Shown here one piece after another: positions 63,990 to 64,000 of a stretch of DNA of 64,000 nucleotides (its first letter is position 1; each line of letters begins with the position of its first letter). The position numbers were made by a program, and so were the translations under genes. The DNA is from Balneolaceae bacterium (GTDB taxonomy: Bacteria; Bacteroidota; Rhodothermia; Balneolales; Balneolaceae): positions 37,850 through 101,849 of the forward strand of contig REDA01000054.1 in the NCBI GenBank assembly GCA_007693745.1, given 5' to 3'. Under the pieces are notes generated by a model. That model was not told the DNA's origin, made no database searches, and was given only the letters and a program-made list of their open reading frames with translations.

Positions 63990-64000
63990 TTATGGAAACC

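Overview
The window reads as chromosomal DNA from a Gram-negative, aerobic or facultative heterotroph of the Bacteroidota / Rhodothermota / Balneolota neighbourhood (Balneolota-like is my best guess, by inference). The support is a BamA gene followed by tandem OmpH/Skp genes, start codons mostly preceded by A-rich leaders instead of Shine-Dalgarno sites, TTG/GTG starts on several genes, Tat-exported Gfo/Idh/MocA proteins, a PmoA-like (DUF6807) protein, and several lipoproteins. No rRNA, tRNA, CRISPR array, transposase or prophage gene was seen.

Region 1 (about 1-22.6 kb) is a carbohydrate-acid locus. A long minus-strand series runs M20 amidohydrolase, WbuC-type cupin, TRAP transporter dctP-dctQ-dctM, tagaturonate epimerase (uxaE), an SDR dehydrogenase, KDPG aldolase (eda), KDG kinase (kdgK) and uronate isomerase (uxaC), with many 4-bp start/stop overlaps. 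Mannonate dehydratase (uxuA) lies on the plus strand at 3.1-4.3 kb. Together they give a nearly complete route: galacturonate or glucuronate by UxaC to tagaturonate or fructuronate, tagaturonate by UxaE to fructuronate, fructuronate to mannonate (probably the SDR), UxuA to KDG, KdgK to KDPG, Eda to pyruvate plus glyceraldehyde-3-phosphate. Around it are four exported Gfo/Idh/MocA-type proteins (three with Tat-like signals, one Sec lipoprotein), a PmoA-like lipoprotein and an ApbE flavin transferase. An iron-dependent alcohol dehydrogenase and an OprO/P-type porin face outward on the plus strand.

Region 2 (22.9-37.2 kb) is housekeeping: YciI-like protein, mnmD, a kynureninase-like PLP enzyme, recA-recX-AI-2E family permease, purN-purH, the elongasome operon mreB-mreC-mreD-mrdA-rodA, and convergent rnhB.

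Region 3 (37.3-59.1 kb) is mostly minus strand: a cell-envelope series (LysM lytic transglycosylase, S41 protease, PHP phosphoesterase, ribH, uppS, bamA, three ompH paralogues, then a strong terminator), then nadE, a YtcJ-like amidohydrolase, a NUDIX hydrolase, pyrG, rlmB (plus), a NamZ-type exo-muramidase, ndk, asnS and an M16 protease.

Region 4 (59.1-64 kb) has a small membrane-anchored protein, a secreted SusA/neopullulanase-like alpha-amylase, a zinc-ribbon methyltransferase, a DoxX-like membrane protein and a membrane/GNAT-like fusion.

The most unexpected signal is a roughly 140-bp dispersed, imperfectly palindromic repeat. It has two good copies (59244-59384 and 61838-61980, inverted to each other around the amylase), one internally deleted copy (22797-22882) and one degenerate copy (9484-9592). 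All four lie just upstream of a gene and point the same way relative to it.
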